A DNA stretch of 64,000 nucleotides from the NCBI GenBank assembly GCA_036971615.1, contig JAYKKR010000008.1, positions 682,001 through 746,000 of the forward strand, given 5' to 3'. How positions within the stretch are numbered: position 1 is the first letter of the stretch; every line of letters begins with the position of its first letter. This document shows positions 48,478 through 60,771 of this stretch, in pieces. Origin of the DNA: Amyloporia xantha. Its lineage: Eukaryota > Basidiomycota > Agaricomycetes > Polyporales > Adustoporiaceae. The translations under genes were made by a program, and so were the position numbers. The notes under the pieces are model-generated. The model saw only the letters and a list, made by a program, of their open reading frames with translations, had not been told where the DNA came from and made no database searches.

Positions 48478-50162
48478 CTACAGCAGAGAAAACACACACC
48501 TTAGGATACCTCGTTTGTGGAATGTAGGCATCTGAGACTGCACCAGTGTTTCCCAAGAAGCCCCGACTTCTTCATCGTTAAAGAACACAGCAGCACCTTT
48601 GAGAGATCGGACTTCAAAGTTAACCTTTGTGAGCTTGTCAAATACAGGGTGGGTAAAGATGTGGTCAAGTTGAGAACACGGGCCATAAAGCAGCCTTGCT
48701 AGGATCGCGTTAAGCTCCTCAGATCTGTTAATTGTCATGGAGCGATTATAGAGTGCTATGGTGATCTCCTTCATGACTTTGGACGTGAGCTGAGAGACAA
48801 GCTGAATTATGCAGCCAGTATTGAAATCCACATTGTCGATTTGTATGTTGAGCTTAAATTTCGTGAGCTTTGTGTTATGGGAAATATCGATCGGATACTC
48901 TGGGAGCATGAATCAGACAGCTCCGAGGATTGAGCAAGGAGTCGTGTGACTCACCGCCGGGCACCAGGCATAGGTCTAGGTGTCGAAGTGCAACAGAAGA
49001 CTGAAGGAAACGCTGAATACTTCCGGACAGAAAATCTCTGGGGCATAATGGATATCCGGTTTGGCCCAAGCAGACGGAAGTCAGCTTTGCAAAGATGCCC
49101 ATAGACAGGAAGAAGCCTGTGATGTCGTCGAAAGAAGTCCTGTCCAAGTCATAGAGGGTGACATCCGAGAGCCACATCTTAAAAGCGTATCCGCGTCGAA
49201 ATACAGCACGATTGAAATGACGTGTCTCAAAGCGCACTCTGGCGCATTCGAGCCGCTCCAGGTTGGGGAGGGCGGTGGCGCAGATGAGCCGGCCGAATGT
49301 GGCAATCGAAGGGAACGTGACGTCATCGAGATAGAGCGACGTGATCCCGGTGAACGTTGCCAGATTGCGGAAGATGTCCGGCGGTATTCCCCAGGCTGGC
49401 CACTCTGCGTCCGCGATGACAAGGAAATCCGTGTTTGTCCACCTTCCGCCTAGCATCGCTGCAAATGTGGCCAGGTGTGGAATGGATTCTCGCCCCTCAA
49501 TGATCACGTCGTGCGGTCCTGTCCAGCTGCTTTTCATCCTTCCTATGCGCACCACCTCCTCCCGATTCGAAAAAAGAACATACTCTTGTCCATATCCCGG
49601 CGGTACGTACTTATCAGCTCTTTCGTACCATCCGTGTTTAGGGTAGGCATCACCGTACGCTACCAGCGCATCCAGGTCACGTCGCAAGTAGGAAACGACA
49701 TGGTCCCAAAGTTCAGGTGGAAGAAATCGAGGAGTGGGCTGCAGAATGGGTGAGTTGTATTCGATAGCTTTATGTAAATGTACCTGCCTCCCTTGGTTTC
49801 CTTGCCCTTCTTGCCTCGGAGCCGTTCCACCCCGATAACTTCATCTTTTTCGCGCTTCTCTCGTGCTCCATCTCCAATAACCTCGGTATGACGCCGACGT
49901 CGAGCTGTTGTAATCGCCCCGGGGACACATTACTGCGGTCCAGCACCGCTGGTATGTTGATCATGGCGATATCAGATGGACCCTCCACCAGCAGTGAGTC
50001 TGTGTCCTTGTACTCATGCGCAATCATCGTGGTGCTCGTTTTTGCGCTGTTCCGTAGTTTGACCTCCAAGGGGGTTGGATCACTTCCCGTCGGATTTTTA
50101 CTTGACGCTGCATGTTCCTTGTGATCCATGGGCAAAGAATATGGCTCGGTATGGGTAGTCAA
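48478..50162 (-). CDS. F-box-like gene copy 3 (uninterrupted paralog of copy 1)
   Basis: Exons 49788-50162, 48955-49738 and 48478-48899 join in phase to 527 codons. The order is a Ser/Thr-rich N-terminus (MTTHTEPYSLPMDHK), the F-box-like block PTPRFLPPELWDHVVSYLR, leucine-rich-like repeats (FTGITSLYLDDVTF, LERLECARVRFETRHF) and a C-terminal domain (VDFNTGCIIQLVSQLTS). Intron 2 is only 55 bases and contains AGCTCCG at the point where copy 1 carries the 21.6-kb element. The first intron starts with GC rather than GT (GAG|GCAGGT), as in copy 1. GC-AG introns can be spliced, so the gene may be functional. Confidence 0.75.
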
Positions 50163-52669
50163 GGAGTATGGCGATCGGACGTGTGTTCTCTTAAGTACAG
50201 AGAGTGAATTCCAGGAAGTTGCAGGTCAGACTGCGGTCCTGCGTAACCGGTGCATATATAGCTCATCTCTCAGAGACCACAGCCTCATGGCAGTGTCTAC
50301 TAGACGCATGGTGTCTATTTTAGTTCTCCGATACACATGTGAACGGTATGTTTGGCTCCAAGTTTCTCTCATTATTGTCTCTGTTCTACCTACTCAATAT
50401 TTCTTCTCAGCGGCCGCGTCGTCGCGAGTTACGGCACGCGGCACGTTTTGACACGATGCCTCCATGAAAGTGATCAACCACATTTCGAGCACTCGAGACC
50501 AGCGGTATCTCCAGGACAGCCCCCAAGAAGGCGACAAATACCCCTCGATTTCTGATTCGAAGCTTAAAAGAAGCTCTTAATTAAACCAGCCCCCTGCGTA
50601 TAAGAGCGCTCGAAGGCTATCCTGTGACCACCGGCGAAATTCACGCATCTGCTGCAGGTTTAGAATGTTATATTATCTTTCCTTGTTGCGGTCTATCGCC
50701 GCGGAAGTACCATCGTTGCAGACGACAAGGTTCCATCGATATGCCGACTCCACGCCGCCCTCCAACATTGCAGCACAGTTTACGCGTTTGTGAAGCGGCG
50801 AATGCATTGACTCATGTTGCGGTAGCTGTGAAGTTCGCAGTGCACGTGTCAAATTTGTGGCTGACTAGCATGTACCAGATACCACCGCTTGGGTTATCGA
50901 CCGGGCGTCCTAGTGTGGTCGGTATAGCCTCAAAGAAGACCTGAAAAGGCCTTGCAACGTGCACATCGATTTCACGCGCCCGTCATGCTCCGCGGATGCT
51001 TCCTACACCGCTTCGATGAAGCGCTGGAGACTCTGGATCACGTCAACGCTGTCCTCGTCACCCACATACAACTACAATTAGGGTTCGTGGTCCATGCTCC
51101 TCTATGCGCTGATCATCTCTGTTTAGACAATTCAGTGAGCTGGACCGTTCTCTCTGTCAATCCTGCACTGGTCGTTAGCTGTCTTCGTAGATGGAGACCA
51201 CTAGTAGCGTTCCAACTTTAGGATCTAATATCTCCTGTATCATTGCGCGTCGTTCGGTCTGTTCCTTGTACTGCCTCGGCGAAGCATCCCACAGTGCTTC
51301 AAGGCCACTCTTCCGGTCACAGAACTAACAGTCGGATTCATGCACAGGTATACACGGATTGCATATTGTGGAGTCCCACAATGTCGAGCTGTTGTCCCGC
51401 TGTCCCATCTTCTGGTGTTGCTGATCTCCCGACTGTCCGTCTCTTTCCAGACACGTGTTGAGACCTCCGCTCGTAGGGGCCGTGTTCCATCAGATAGCCC
51501 CTACGTCGCTACGTCATGTTTTGGGTAATGGATGTACTCACACATCCGCTAATCTATGCTTGACATTGTTAGATACTACACTCGCTTTCAGCAAATTCTT
51601 CAGCTCAGCCAATGAACGAAACTCGCAGCTCCCGGTGATTCCAGATAAGCTCTCGATGCTATAACTTCGAGCATGGACCCTTGTGATAAGTGATTGCAGT
51701 CAGTCTTCCGTCGGGTAGAAAGCTGCCAGTGGTTCTTAGTTGGGGTTACCGTTTGCACGTCACCAAATGTTGAATGTTGAATGTCCGGTGTTCACTAATT
51801 GACAGGTTTTCCTCCTGCTGACATGTGTAGACATCTACACGATTTCTCAATCCGCCTCGAGAGGGCAGAGACAGGAGCATGCCTATCTAAAGATTTCTTG
51901 TCACTGCATATAGTCTAGACACCATCCTGATAGAAGATCTGCACTCTGGATGCGAGTTTATTCGTTGCGTCGTCTTCTGCTAAGAGAGCAATGTGTCGAT
52001 CTCCGACATAACTCACGGACAATCAGGGTCATACCTAGGCCTCCAACACATTGCAGCGGAGATGCAGGAGTGCACAAAGGTATGCAGCTTTAAATTTTCT
52101 CCCTCTGGTCAGAACTCATGCGTAACATGTGCGTGGGTGCTCAGCCCCTCTTGCATGATTGGTCTTCCTATGAGGCAGGACGTCCCTTGTGTACGCCACC
52201 GATTACTCGTGCCTATGGCCAGTACATTTAGGCAAAGCGTCGACGGGTGACTTAGGAATCTCGCATTGTAGTGTATTTCTAGTGGTCCGTGCAGAAATGC
52301 ATCCATAACCTAGCCTCTAGTAGCTGGAGGAGCTTGCGCTGTGAATACAGTTGCAACGATATACCGCCCTATGGCGCCGCTGAGGCCTCTGCAAGCGGAG
52401 AATAATGTAAAATGGAATCAAATTGTCCTCCCATCCTGTATGACAAGGGTCGTCAGTATTGGTCGCAAGATAAAATGATGTTGAGCTAGACTATGCTGTC
52501 ACGAACCGCGACCGGGCTGGGATTACACTTCAGGCTAGTACTGTCGCTTTGTACAGATGATGACGCGGACAGCTGATCAGATCTCAGATGAGGCACATAC
52601 GCCTGTACGCTGACCAACGATTTAGCTGGGAAGTGGAACTCGATCGACATGAGGTCATTACATGCGTGA

Positions 52670-53260
52670 CGCAGGGCGAGCTCAGAACGCTATCGAGATC
52701 GAGGACGCGTCATCCACGCTGCACAAGCGCCCGACCGATCTCCGACGACACAGGTGAAGCCCTGTGGTGACACCCTCCCCGAGCTAAACCTAACCTTTAA
52801 TTGCGCCCTTCACCTGCAGCTGTCCGTCTCTAAATAGAGTCTGACACGATCCTTCTCTAGTGCCAAATACCTCCTGTCTTCACATGTATATTGCCGTCCC
52901 AGTACCTCGACCATTCACTGACCTGCTTGCAATGTTCTCGCACTCTTCCTCGACCGCTCTCAATGCTACACTAATCACGCCCGTTAACCGAATCAATTCG
53001 TGGAGAGGTCTCACTGCATGCAATAGTATTGGATAGTCACTCGCTTAGTGGTACGTACAACGACTCTCGCATTCCGCCTCTATGTCGTTCAGGTGCGACA
53101 CTCTGCAGCGCGCCTTCCTGGCTAATTCTACCGCACACATGCTCTAGACGACTCACCTCCTTCTGACGCATGTCCAGCTCTTGATCACCTGGATATTCTC
53201 GAAGGGGTTTGGCAGACGTATACCTGCATCAAGTCCTGCAAGGCTGAAGCACGTCTGAGT
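52670..53260 (+). pseudogene. Relic two-exon gene, copy 4
   Basis: The blocks ACGCTATCGAGATCGAGGAC (52688) and ALDHLDILEG (about 53178) are kept, but the first-exon part is shortened and frames are broken. It corresponds to 32480-33150. Confidence 0.3.
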
Positions 53261-54380
53261 ATCCTATGGATGTGTCATCGACCGTGTGCGGACTGCTTGA
53301 TGTCCGTCACGGCTCCCCTGCCTTGAAGAAGACAACACAAAGCACCTCTATGTCAAAATATGGGACCATGCCGTCGCGTGTTCGATCAATGAAATCATCT
53401 TGCCTCTTTGGAGAACGAGCAAATGTTTTTATGCAAGAGGAATTATCAGAGCTTCGGTTTGGGACGGAATGTTGACATATCCGATAAATCAGGTATGCTC
53501 AAAGCAGACACTTTGCTGGGACGATGTATACTCTGTGCTGACCACCGTCCCGATGCTCACTCGACGCACCCGACGACCTCCGCCAAACCGTCCGCATCCG
53601 ACCCTCCGTGTGGATTGCGCATACCCTCCACGTTACCCTCTACGTTGTTCGAGCACCGTGAAACAGGCGGGGCTAAATCGAGCATTCAGGGCTGATTCGT
53701 GCTAGACATTGTTAGGGCCAGTGGATCTGCGAATGGGACAGCGGGCAGTGTGGACCCAAGGACATTCGCATCTAACGGCGCTGTCTGGCTTGGAGCAGCT
53801 CGCTGTCGGTCTGTACAGGAGCTTCGAGTCAGTGAGTTGGACGCGCGCGTTCTACCTCGTTCTCGGCAGAGGTGTCTACTACTGTCGCGAATTGACTCTT
53901 CTTGTCCAATCCAGACGTCGCATTGATCTCGCCGGTGCAGTGTCTCCAAACTTCCGCTCGGAGCGACCCCTTTGGTTGAACTATTCGCGATCCGACTGTC
54001 AGTATGCGAAACAATCCCTGTCTGGGCCGAGGAATGAGCCTGCATCGGTCTCATGGACCGTGTCTACATGTTTCTGACCCACGCATAGTAATTGCCCTGA
54101 AAATGATCCCGTCCCGTTGTCGAGCCGGAACCGGTCCTCTTCGCGGCCTCCCTTCTTTCGGGACACGGCGATCACTTTTCTTTGTGCATTCCATCATACC
54201 TGCCATCATCTGATCAGGCCGGGCAGAGTCCTCGAAGACCCGCACATGCGAAAACTGGTCATGGACTCAGTCTCGCTCTTCAAAGGTGGGCTCGAAGGAG
54301 CACGAGTAGGCGTCGCGGAAACGACAATACTACAAGGAGGTAAGTTGTAATCCCGACCTGAAACGCTATCCAAAATCCTG

Positions 54381-57300
54381 GTCGCACTGACGCTGGACTT
54401 CGAGCAGCCGATCCGGTATCAATGTCATCGCAACTACAGCCAATCAGCCTGCTTTCTTCCAGTCAGTCCCTGTATCGATGAATGGGCTCCAAATTGGAAG
54501 CACTCGGGGGCTTACTTCGCCGTCCGACTACTCGTAAGTACACGACGATTGCATTCGGTGGAGGTGTGCATCATCGGTCACTGGAGATTTTGCACCGCAT
54601 ACCCATGGGCGGTTAAGCGAGCCGTGGAAAGCACGTTCCTATTGCGCAATGACAAAGTTCGTCCTGTAGACCACATCAAGAGGTAATCCGCCAGTTTCAC
54701 CGTTCCCAGTAATGCCTTTAGACAACTGACAAGTGGTACATATTTCTGTCCTCATCTGCCGACAGCCCTTGCGGCGTTAGTTGGGGACTTGCCAGGCAGG
54801 CTGTGAGTGAAATATTCGTATGTCCCTGGCTTGTAAAGATTGCGGTTGTTATTGTCACAGTATATACATTACTGAGGGTGTCAATATAGTTCCAATCTTA
54901 AACCGTGCGATTGTGTCGTCGAAACTCCTGTAAGTAAAGAAGTGGACAATAGAACCGTAATAACTGCCAGCTCATTCGCATCCCGCTGTGTTTGACTGTA
55001 TCTCGTGCCACGGGCCTGAAGGGCTAGACTAAATGCTGCTACGCGTATCTGGTCGCCGACGGTTCAGCGGCACTGACCGTGGCAGGCAGAAGATTGAGTA
55101 TCCGAGGAAGTGCAGACGATGAGGGAGGGTCGACAGGGTCTGTTGTCATCACTTGCGGTATCATCGTTACCGGAGAATGGCTCTGTACGGTGTAAGATTT
55201 ACGGGTAGGTCAAACATCAGTGAATCAACGGCAGAAGAAAAACGCACCTCAGGATACCTCGTTTGTGTAATGTAGGCATCTGAGACTGTAGCAGAGTTTC
55301 CCATAGAGCCTTTGCTTTGTCATCAGAAGGCGCAGTAGCACCTGCAATGTATCGGAGAAAAAAGTTGACCTGTGTGAGCTTGTCAAATACAGGGCGGGCA
55401 AATATCTGGTCGGATTGAGAATAACAGGCATGCGACAGCCTTGTCAGGATTGCATTGTGCTCCTCATGTCTGTTGACTGTTATAGAACGGATATCGAGCA
55501 CTATGGTGATCTCCTTCATAACGCTGGAGGTGAGCTGAGAGAGGAGCTGGGCCATGCAGCCGGCATTGACATCCACATTGTCAATATATAGGACGAGCTT
55601 CAGGGTTGTGAGCTTTGTGTTATGGGAGATATCGATTGGATACTCTGGGAATATGAATCAGACAACTCCAAAATCGAGCAAGAAGGCGTGTGGCTCACCG
55701 CCGGGTGCCAGGTGTAGGGCTATGTTTTGAAGTGAAGCACCAGCCGACTGAACGAGCCGCTGCATACTTCCTGACACAAAGTCTCCGGGGTGTAAAGGAT
55801 AGATGCTGTTGTAGCGGCATTGGCCCAGAGACATGCGAGTCAGCTTTACAGAGATATTTGTACTAGACAGGAAGCCCGTGATGTCGTCGACAGAAGTCGT
55901 GTCCAAGTCGTAGAGGGTGATATCCGAGAGGTTCATCTTATCAGCACATCGCGGAAATGCAGCGCGGTTGAAATGATGCGTCTCGAAGCGCACATTGCTG
56001 CAGATGAGCGTCTTCAGGGCGGGAAGGGCGCAGACCAGCCGTCCAAATATGGCAATCGAAGGGAATGTGACGTCATCGAGGTAGAGCAACGTGATCCCGG
56101 TGAACGTGGACAGATTGTCGAAGATGTCCCGCGGTATGTCTCCCGCCCGCCACTCTGCCTGCTGGATGTAAAGGTCTTTCGTCTCCGTCCACCTTCCGCC
56201 CAGCATCGCTGCAAATGTGCCCAGGTGTGGGATGGGCCTGCCCTCGATAGCCACGACACTTGGTCCTGTCCAACTACTTTTCATCATCCCTATCCGCGCC
56301 ACCTCCTTACGAGTCGAGAACCTGACGGTGCTTTGTCCGTATTCTGGCGGTACGTACTTATCTGCTCTTGGGTACCATCCATGTACAGCGTAGGCCTCGC
56401 GGTACGCTAGCAGCGCATCCAGGTCATATCGCAAGTAGGAAACGATGTGGTCCCAAAGTTCAGGTGGAAGGAATCGAGGAGTGGGCTGTGGAATGGGTGA
56501 GTCAGGCTCGATAGCTGTAGCCGAATACACTCACCCCCCTTGCCGTCCTTGCCGTCCTTACTTCTATTGTCTCGGGGCGGTTCCACCCTGACAACCTTAT
56601 GTTTCTTGCGCTTCTCCCATTTTCCGTCCCGGGTGAGTTCTGTGCGATGCCGTCCTCAAGCTGTAGCAAACTGTTACTTCGACCTTTGGATTTGTTACTG
56701 TGGCCCGATGCCGCTGGTAAGTTGACCTTGGCGATATCGGACGGACCTGCCACCAGCAGTGAGTCTGTGTCCTGCTGCTGTCCGTTCGCAATCATCGTGC
56801 TACTCGTTTTTGTGCTGTTCCGTAGTGTGACCTCCAAGGTGGATGTACCACTATCCATCCGATTTCGACTTGACGCTGTAGGTCCCTTGCGATCCATAGG
56901 CAAAGGATGGCACTATTTATGGTGGTTGTGAAGGTATATGACGACTGGAGGTGCAAGTGAGCGACTCCACATATGATTCCTAGGGTATGGGGAGACTATT
57001 CCAGACAGTTCAGGCTGCAGCTCTGTGTCACCCGGTGCATATAGAGCTTGTTCGTCAGGTGCCACAGCCTCATGAGCAGACGCATGATGTTTATTTCAAA
57101 TAAGCTGTGACAAGCGTGTTTGGCTTCGGATGTCCCATTCTTACCTCTGTTGATCAAAAGCTCACAGATGCTTTCTAGCGGCCCGGTACCAAGCGTCATG
57201 ACTTGCGATGATAGGAGTGCCTCACTTTTTCCAGGCTTATGTGACAAAATAACGAAATGGCGATCTAGCACTTAGATAAAAGGTCTGTCCAGAGCAGCAC

Positions 57301-59340
57301 AAGAGAAGACGTTAAATATCCTTTTGTGTGTACATTGACAAGATGCGCAGCCCGTTTCCAAGCTTACAAGAAGCTGTCCATCAAGTCAGCCTTCAAGTGT
57401 ATGAGGCGCCCAGAAACTCTCGAAGGCCATCCTGTGGCCACCAGCAGAATTCGCGCGCTATCGGAGTACATAATTGTACCGGATGCAAGTTTAGAACGTC
57501 ATATTGTCTTCCCATATTGTCTTCCTTGGTTGCGTTCTATCGCCGCGGAAGCGCTATTGTCGGGGACGAGGAGTTTTCACCAGGACGTCGCCCTCGACAT
57601 CACGGCACAATTCATGCGGTAGGTTATCACCGACTGCGTTTACTCGTGATGCGTTAGCTGTGAAGTCTGCAATGCAAGCGTGACATTTGAGGCTGACCAG
57701 TATGTACCAGGTACTGCGACTGGGCTTAACGAATGGGCGTCCTAGTGTGGTCTATATAGCCCCAAAGAAGACCTGAAAACACATTGCAATATGCATATCG
57801 ATTTTACGCGCCCATCGTGCTCCGAGGACGCTTTCGACATAGAGCACCCGAAACTCTGAATCACGTAGCGCCGTCCTCGTCACCCGCATACGGCTACTAT
57901 TAGGATTCGTGATTCATATTCGCATATGTTCGGACCATCTCCTTGTGGACAATACAGTGAGCTGGACCGTTCTCTCCGTCGCTCATGCACTGGTCGTTGG
58001 CCCCAATCTGTCTTCGTAGACGAAGACCCTACTAGGTTCCAATTTTAGATTCCAAAATTTGTATCATTTTTCGTTCTATTTTTTCCTGGTATCCCTCTGC
58101 TCAGCATCTGGCAGCGCTTCGGAATCGCTCTTCCCGCCACAGAGCTGACAGTCCGATCCAGGTAACTGTATACATGGTTTCAAATGCATAGAGTCCCCAA
58201 AGGTCGAGTTATTATCCTGCCGTTCCGTCCTTTCGCATCCTTGAACTCCCAACTGTCGGCCGCATTCCCTTCCGGACCCTCCGATAGCTCTCGCTATTGG
58301 TCAATATATAGTCCACGGTGTTTAGGATGACGACCAGCTTGCCAGCTGTTTACGATGAGATTGCAGACGCAGATGTTTCGACCTGATGGACAATCTGCAC
58401 ACTCGAAACAGGCCTTTTCGTTCCGTCTACTTGTTGCTCAAGAGTGCGGATTATTGATCTCCGACATGATTCGCAGACAATCCGGGTCGTACCGAGGCTT
58501 CCGACACATTGCGGCAGGAACACACGAAGGTAGTCAGTTGCATATTTCCTGATTTCTGGGCTACACTTAGGAGCGACATGAGTCTCTCCAACATGGACGG
58601 TCTGGGGCAGTGTGTGCTGCCGTTTTCCAAAGTTATGACTGGTATGTTCTCGCATGGTGTCGACGCGTCACTTGGGACTCTCGCGTTCTATGTGTATTCA
58701 GAGTTATCCGGTCAGAAAGGCAGGAATACATGTATAGCTTAGCAGAAGCAACTCGCGGCCGTGTATACAAATGCAACGATACGAAAGAGCCAACTGTCTA
58801 GGCCGAGGAGTGCCTGTACCGACGCAAGTGCTTTCTCGTGGATCGTGTCCAGGTGTTTCCGACCCATGCATGGTGATTGCACTGAATGTGAGCCCGTCTC
58901 ATTGTCGCTCAATGACTGGATCCCTTCGTGGCCACACTTGTTTCAAGACACGACGATCTTTTCTCTCTTCTGCGTTCTATCACACCTGCCGTCGTGAGGC
59001 TAGCCAGAATCCTCGAAGACCTGTGAAATTTTCTCGTTTGAACTCAGTCTCGCTCTTCGACAGAGGACTCGAAGGAACATGAGCAGGTGCTGCGACGTGC
59101 GTTCTAGCGACAATCCCAACCTGAAATGTTGCCCTAAATCCATTTACAATCACATTGGAAGTCGAGCGGTCAATCCGGCATCATCACTATCCTAAGTAGC
59201 TTAGTTCACAGCATTTGGTTCCCACAATCTATGTCACCTGCAGTATCGGTGCTGTCGCATCGCGCGGAGTGAACCATATGGCATACAGCGATCAACGTTC
59301 GCTCGATGGTCTGAGACATACAGGAGACGACGCGTCTTTG
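54381..59340. repeat. Segmental duplication unit 4
   Basis: A shorter, more diverged version of the unit holds F-box-like gene copy 4. Its right border (GAGTGAACCATATGGCATAC near 59269) matches 46877 in unit 3 (GAGTGAACCGTATTGCATGC). No intact gene was found between 57300 and 59340. Confidence 0.8.
55217..56903 (-). CDS. F-box-like gene copy 4
   Basis: Exons 56535-56903, 55699-56485 and 55217-55644 join in phase to 528 codons. It starts MPMDRKGPTASSRN; exon 1 has the canonical donor GGG|GTGAGT. Exon 2 opens PTPRFLPPELWDHIVSYLR and continues with LFLYLDD-like leucine-rich segments (FTGITLLYLDDVTF, LKTLICSNVRFETHHF). The C-terminal exon reads VDVNAGCMAQLLSQLTSSVM. A weak alternative donor (AG|GTGCGT near 55248) would shorten the end. 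All features agree with the other three copies, so this is a maintained gene family rather than a set of decayed fragments. Confidence 0.75.
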
Positions 59341-59344
59341 TCAG

Positions 59345-59952
59345 TTATTGAGGATAATCTTTGCTTCACTAGTGTCAAAAAATCGCATCATCTTGCTTCA
59401 TTAGTGAAGCAACACTATATAATACGACGCTTATCTGTGCTTAATCTGAAGTTAATCCTGTTGACATTAGATGATCTTCAGTCTGGATTATATAGTTCTG
59501 GCTTGATTATGTTCAATTGAGTTAGTAACTATGCTATCATAAGATTATCTCACAAAGTTAATCTCAAGAAGTTAATCTTCAAGATTATCCTCAACCACAC
59601 CAAATATAAGAACAAGGTCTTATGACATTAACTCTTTGAGCACAATTTGAGTAGCCTAGACATAATCTAAAACTAGAAGACATTGAGATAATCTGAAGTA
59701 GATCAAATCAAGATTAGAATCAAGGATTATAGCCAATTCAAAAAAATAAATAAAGATCAACAAGAGACTCTTTAGAATGAAGGATTATAGACAGATTAAA
59801 AGAGATTAAAAAGATAAGATTAAAAAGATAAGAAGAGATTAAATGAGGGATTATCAACAGACTAAAAAAGATAAGAAGAGCTTAACTGAAGGATTATAGA
59901 CAGATTAAAAAAGATTAAAAAGAAGAGATTAACTGAAGGATTATCCACAGAT
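59345..59952. repeat. AT-rich island with minisatellite
   Basis: Sequence composition shifts sharply to A/T. From about 59775 a unit close to GAAGGATTATAGACAGATTA followed by AAAAAGATAAGAAGAG recurs four or more times with small changes, and one more unit lies beyond the foldback element at 60684-60735. Nearer 59350-59620 runs of GATTATCTCAAG and GTTAATCT alternate on both strands, and CTTGCTTCATTAGTGAAGCAA at 59394 can form a hairpin. Confidence 0.8.
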
Positions 59953-59954
59953 TA

Positions 59955-60681
59955 CAGCCGTTTGCAGAACATACGGCGCGTGATCGAAATTTCTTTTTTT
60001 GGACAAATATATACATTCTACAGTATATCTGTATTAGCTCAGTCAATACATGTTGGATTGTCTTGAAAATTGGAGCAATGAAATGGCATTGTGAATCCAG
60101 AGGGGATGGTCAACTCAGATTTTTAAAATAATAAGTTTGAACACTTTACAAAAAAGTCATCATGTAAAGTCAATATATCTGGATTTCTGTGGTTCCTGGG
60201 TCTTTCTCGGCTTATCCCTGAATATACATTGTCCATACCACTCATATAAAGGGGACTGCAAATTTATTTTGGCTCTTTGTAACCTTTTCATATGACCTGT
60301 GGTTCTTGCACTGTTCTATGCCAGGATTCCATCTTTCCAGAAACCAACAGAAATATTGTACACACAAAATAAATTTGCAGTCCCCTTTATATGAGTGGTA
60401 TGGACAATGTATATTCAGGGATAAGCCCAGAAAGACCCAGGAACCACAGAAATCCAGATATATTGACTTTACATGATGACTTTTTTGTAAAGTGTTCAAA
60501 CTTATTATTTTAAAAATCTGAGTTGACCATCCCCTCTGGATTCACAATGCCATTTCATTGCTCCAATTTTCAAGACAATCCAACATGTATTGACTGAGCT
60601 AATACAGATATACTGTAGAATGTATATATTTGTCCAAAAAAAGAAATTTCGATCACGCGCCGTATGTTCTGCAAACGGCTG
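59955..60681. mobile_element. Foldback element / long-TIR MITE (727 bp)
   Basis: Two arms of about 317 bp (59955-60271 and 60365-60681) are inverted copies that agree almost perfectly; I see a single clear mismatch near 60211/60425. The spacer is 93 bp. The ends read CAGCCGTTTGCAG, and the flanks duplicate TA (59953-59954 and 60682-60683). Removing the element plus one TA restores the local minisatellite unit. It encodes no protein of note. TA duplication suggests mobilisation by a Tc1/mariner-type enzyme supplied in trans; high arm identity indicates recent activity. Confidence 0.92.
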
Positions 60682-60771
60682 TAAAAAAGATAAGAAGAGA
60701 TTAAATGAAGGATTATCCACAGATTAAAAAGATGTTCAGAAACATTAACTAGAGGCCAATAGACCAGATTG

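Larger units (their letters stand above)
46741..54380. repeat. Segmental duplication unit 3
   Basis: This is the closest relative of unit 1: 47050-48925 matches 5570-7459, and 48926-50950 matches 29064-31100, with no element at the junction. It therefore supplies the uninterrupted reference for the insertion site. Right of 51000 it decays into blocks shared with units 2 and 4, with no intact gene found between 50950 and 52660. Confidence 0.85.

Noticed and set aside
59780..60735. CRISPR-like array in the AT-rich repeats
   Set aside because: Units are adjacent and variable without unique spacers, in a fungal genome; it is a minisatellite.
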